Assembly (NCBI GenBank): GCA_016929355.1
Contig: JAFGJA010000434.1
Location: forward strand, 1-8,171
Direction of reading: 5' to 3'
Source: Anaerolineae bacterium
GTDB taxonomy: Bacteria > Chloroflexota > Anaerolineae > Aggregatilineales > Aggregatilineaceae
Length of the DNA stretch: 8,171 bases
Below are positions 6,041 through 8,171 of this stretch, piece after piece; position 1 is the stretch's first letter; the number at the start of each line of letters is the position of its first letter. The notes beneath the pieces are model-generated. The model had not been told where the DNA came from and made no database searches. It was given only the letters and a program-made list of their open reading frames with translations. Both the position numbers and the translations under genes were made by a program.

Positions 6041-7909
6041 TTACGATGACGATTCGCCGTATTCCGCCAGCAAATTTTCGGCTTCCCGCACCACCCACTC
6101 CGGCGCATTGTCAAACGTAGCGGCGCGGGCAAAATCATCCAGCGCATCGTCGATCTGGCCGATGGCAACAAAATACAGACCGCGCACCAGATACGCTTCC
6201 GGTAAGGAGTCATTGAGCGCAAACGCGGCATCAATCAGGGGTTTGGCCTGCTGTTGGGCAAGCGTCCGATCACTGGCGGTATAGGTCAGGGCTTGCCCCG
6301 TGTAGAGCACCGCGCTTTCGTCGTGACTTTCAGCAAAACGGCTCAACAGGGTACGCATGACCAAAGGATCGGCCTGAATAGTCGTATAGAGAAATTCACC
6401 GGCTTCGTCGGCCATTCGAGGCGGAATCTCATCATGGGTTAAGGCTTCCAGATAGAGCCACGCCGCAAACTCATCAAATCCACTTTGCGCCACCCGCCGC
6501 GCCAAATTACTGAGTTGGCCGGGATCACTATTCGGATCAGCCGCCAGGATGATGAGGGTATTAAACGCTTCTTCGCGGTTACCGGTTTCGATATATAACA
6601 TGGCTAGCGCCAACGCCGCCGTCGAATCGCCTTCAGCGACTTTCTCTTCCAAATACGTTTGCGCTTCCTCATCCGTCATTTGCGCCAGTACATCCTCAAA
6701 TTGGAAGTTCGCTAAAAAGTCCATCCCCATCAGATTATCATCTGGCGGCCTGAAATCATCAACCTGGGCGTTGGCTTCTTCATCACCCATATTCCAGGGC
6801 CGGAGTTCAGGATCGGAGACGGCTGCGACAATGATAAACAGACTCGCCAGACAGGTGAACAGCAGCGCGCCCACGCCTGACAAAATCCAGAGATTCGCGC
6901 GGCGACGATAAGCGCGTTTACTGGCGGTGCTACCCGTGCTACTGAGCACCTGGGTGAGCGGGGAAGGGATCGCTGGGGTGACAGGTGTCACCGGCTGCGA
7001 TTGGCCCTCTGGCAAAGTAACCGCCGTTGACGAGATCGGAATCGCTGGCCGGTATTTGGCCGCGCTGAGTTCGGTCATCCCCGCCGCGATCACAGCTTGT
7101 TTGAAATCGGCGACCATTTCGAGCGCGCTGGTATAACGCCCTTCGGGTTCTTTGGCGAGCGCCTTGAGCAGCACGCGCTCCACTTCGACGGGCACGGATG
7201 GATTGACTTTGGTGGGCAGGGGCAGCGCCTTGTAAATGTGATCATGCACAATCGCATACGGCGTATCCGCGCTAAACGGCACACGCCCTACCACCACCTC
7301 GTAGAGCAGCACACCCAACGAGTATATATCCGTGCCGGGACCGAGGTCTTTCAGCCCTTTCGCCTGCTCCGGCGAGATATACTGCGGCGTGCCAAGCATC
7401 ATATCCTGGCTCATGGTCGATTCGCCCGCCTGGGCGATGCGCGCCAAGCCAAAATCTGCGATATAGGCCATGCCCTCTGTATCCAGCATGATATTCGAGG
7501 GTTTGATGTCCCGGTGCAGGATGCCGTTGCGGTGCGCGTAGGACAACCCATCCGCGACTTTTTCCAGAATATAGACGGTTTCTTCCAGCGTTAAGGGTGT
7601 GCGTTTGAGCCGCGCCTTGAGCGTTTGCCCCTCGATGAATTTCATCACCAGATAGGGCTGATTTTGATGATCGGCAAAATCATAGACGGGGATAATGTTG
7701 GGGTGTTCCAGCCTGGCGACGATCTGCGCTTCACGTTTGAAGCGCTCCAGAAAACCGGGGTCTTCGGTGAACGCTTGATGCAGCACCTTGAATGCAACGT
7801 ACCGGTCCAGATTGGCATGGTAGGCTTTATAAACCGTCGCCATGCCGCCCTGACCGATCTGATCCACAATCCGGTACGGGCCTACCGTATCGCCCAGTGT
7901 AAACGCCAT
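6041..7909 (-). CDS. PknB-type transmembrane Ser/Thr protein kinase with extracellular TPR-like domain
   Basis: This is a 622-residue receptor-like Hanks-type kinase. The cytoplasmic kinase domain (about 11-272) is complete: glycine loop IGQGGMATVY (18-27), ATP-binding K41, helix-C E60, catalytic HRDIKPSN (132-139), DFG (152-154), activation segment with S164, T165, S167 and T174 as possible phosphosites, SPE in place of APE (179-181), and D194 in DIYSLG. A Pro/Ser/Thr linker (about 285-330) and KRAYRRR lead into one membrane helix (about 340-363); the preceding positive charges place the C-terminus outside. The exterior part (about 365-622) is acidic and helical, with TPR-like units near 429-458 and 569-602. 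The ATG at 7909 is preceded by GAGG (7918-7921) 8 nt upstream. It is the first gene of a likely operon with tpiA and the 591-residue membrane protein. It lacks PASTA repeats, so it should not be called a PrkC/PknB orthologue in the strict sense. The ligand and substrates are unknown. Confidence 0.93.
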   Translation of the reverse strand: MAFTLGDTVGPYRIVDQIGQGGMATVYKAYHANLDRYVAFKVLHQAFTEDPGFLERFKREAQIVARLEHPNIIPVYDFADHQNQPYLVMKFIEGQTLKARLKRTPLTLEETVYILEKVADGLSYAHRNGILHRDIKPSNIMLDTEGMAYIADFGLARIAQAGESTMSQDMMLGTPQYISPEQAKGLKDLGPGTDIYSLGVLLYEVVVGRVPFSADTPYAIVHDHIYKALPLPTKVNPSVPVEVERVLLKALAKEPEGRYTSALEMVADFKQAVIAAGMTELSAAKYRPAIPISSTAVTLPEGQSQPVTPVTPAIPSPLTQVLSSTGSTASKRAYRRRANLWILSGVGALLFTCLASLFIIVAAVSDPELRPWNMGDEEANAQVDDFRPPDDNLMGMDFLANFQFEDVLAQMTDEEAQTYLEEKVAEGDSTAALALAMLYIETGNREEAFNTLIILAADPNSDPGQLSNLARRVAQSGFDEFAAWLYLEALTHDEIPPRMADEAGEFLYTTIQADPLVMRTLLSRFAESHDESAVLYTGQALTYTASDRTLAQQQAKPLIDAAFALNDSLPEAYLVRGLYFVAIGQIDDALDDFARAATFDNAPEWVVREAENLLAEYGESSS

Positions 7910-7956
7910 TTTGATCGCCTCACAAAAAACTATGCGGATTCTATGAGTTTACCAGG

Positions 7957-7985
7957 ATTATAGAATCAGCGTGTTAATACAATCC
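7957..7985 (-). promoter_or_regulatory. Probable kinase-operon promoter
   Basis: On the minus strand a perfect TATAAT (7962-7957) lies about 48 nt before the kinase ATG. Seventeen bp upstream the -35 position reads GGATTG (7985-7980), a weak match. A start near 7950 would give a leader of about 40 nt. The weak -35 box together with the dyad over it suggests activator or repressor control, which is inference. Confidence 0.55.
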
Positions 7986-7997
7986 TAATGGATTGTA
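7978..7997. promoter_or_regulatory. Perfect 8-bp dyad over the kinase -35 region, possible operator
   Basis: TACAATCC (7978-7985) and GGATTGTA (7990-7997) are exact reverse complements around TAAT. The dyad covers the predicted -35 hexamer, a typical place for a dimeric regulator to bind. No regulator gene is visible in the window. Confidence 0.5.
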
Positions 7998-8041
7998 AGC
8001 CATGTGTAAAATCAGTGGGCGGCGTGGCGATTGGATTTACC

Positions 8042-8090
8042 TCACCCTCCCGCCCCCTCTCCGAAGTTGGAGAAGGGGCGTAGAAGGTGA
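8042..8090. repeat. GC-rich imperfect palindrome, probable dispersed repeat element
   Basis: The element can fold as three stacked stems: TCACC/GGTGA (8042-8046 with 8086-8090), CGCCCC/GGGGCG (8051-8056 with 8075-8080) and TCTCC/GGAGA (8058-8062 with 8069-8073), with loop GAAGTT. It is noncoding, and no T-run follows on either strand. Its form resembles small REP/MITE-like palindromes found in intergenic DNA of many environmental bacteria. Copy number cannot be judged here. Confidence 0.6.
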
Positions 8091-8141
8091 ACATCTAGAA
8101 CAATCTCAGACTTTAGAAACCATTTGAAAAGATTGTCGTAG

Positions 8142-8163
8142 GGGAGCACCAATGTGTGCTCCC
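8142..8163. repeat. Perfect 8-bp GC-rich hairpin at the right edge
   Basis: GGGAGCAC (8142-8149) and GTGCTCCC (8156-8163) are exact reverse complements around CAATGT. It lies 52 nt beyond the preceding palindrome. No T-run is seen before the window ends, so it is probably another dispersed palindromic repeat, although it could be a terminator stem of a gene outside the window. Confidence 0.55.
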
Positions 8164-8171
8164 GGCGCGAC

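Noticed and set aside
5977..6234. An N-terminal extension of tpiA
   Set aside because: It overlaps the end of the kinase gene in another frame, and the canonical TIM N-terminus with a strong ribosome site starts at 5976.
8042..8090. A rho-independent terminator
   Set aside because: No T-run follows on either strand, and the stems are interrupted by mismatches.

Overview
This is an ordinary-looking bacterial chromosome segment with moderately high GC in the genes and AT-rich gaps. It most resembles the phylum Chloroflexota. That placement is an inference from the gene set (a PknB-type kinase with an extracellular helical-repeat domain, a DUF2905 protein beside ruvB, and upp followed directly by a WecA/TagO-like transferase) and from the style of the intergenic palindromes. 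No rRNA, tRNA, insertion sequence, CRISPR array or phage gene is visible.

Layout. The left block is on the minus strand: ruvB (272-1297), then a DUF2905 membrane protein cut by the window edge (1-194). A 349-bp gap (1298-1646) separates ruvB from a divergent plus-strand pair: upp (1647-2276) and, 2 nt later, a polyprenyl-phosphate sugar-1-phosphate transferase (2279-3382). The gap holds a clear sigma70-type promoter for upp and an imperfect AT-rich inverted repeat. The plus-strand pair converges, across only 31 bp, on a three-gene minus-strand block read from right to left: a Ser/Thr kinase with an extracellular domain (6041-7909), tpiA (5209-5976), and an unrecognised 591-residue membrane protein with a long disordered tail (3414-5189). 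The last 262 bp are noncoding: the kinase promoter with a perfect dyad over its -35 region, then two palindromic elements that look like dispersed repeats.

How the genes may work together. RuvB drives Holliday-junction branch migration. Upp salvages uracil to UMP, while its neighbour uses a UDP-sugar and releases UMP when it starts a cell-surface glycan on undecaprenyl phosphate. The kinase block joins an envelope-spanning signalling protein, a glycolytic enzyme and a membrane protein whose Ser/Thr/Arg-rich tail is predicted to lie on the same (cytoplasmic) side as the kinase domain.

The least explained item is the 591-residue protein. Its membrane part carries an HExxQ motif and a downstream N-x-x-x-P-x-x-x-D motif, reminiscent of a degenerate site-2 (M50) protease. 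Its tail is a charge-segregated low-complexity region with a duplicated 15-residue unit. I did not find a clear, complete new defence or mobile system here.
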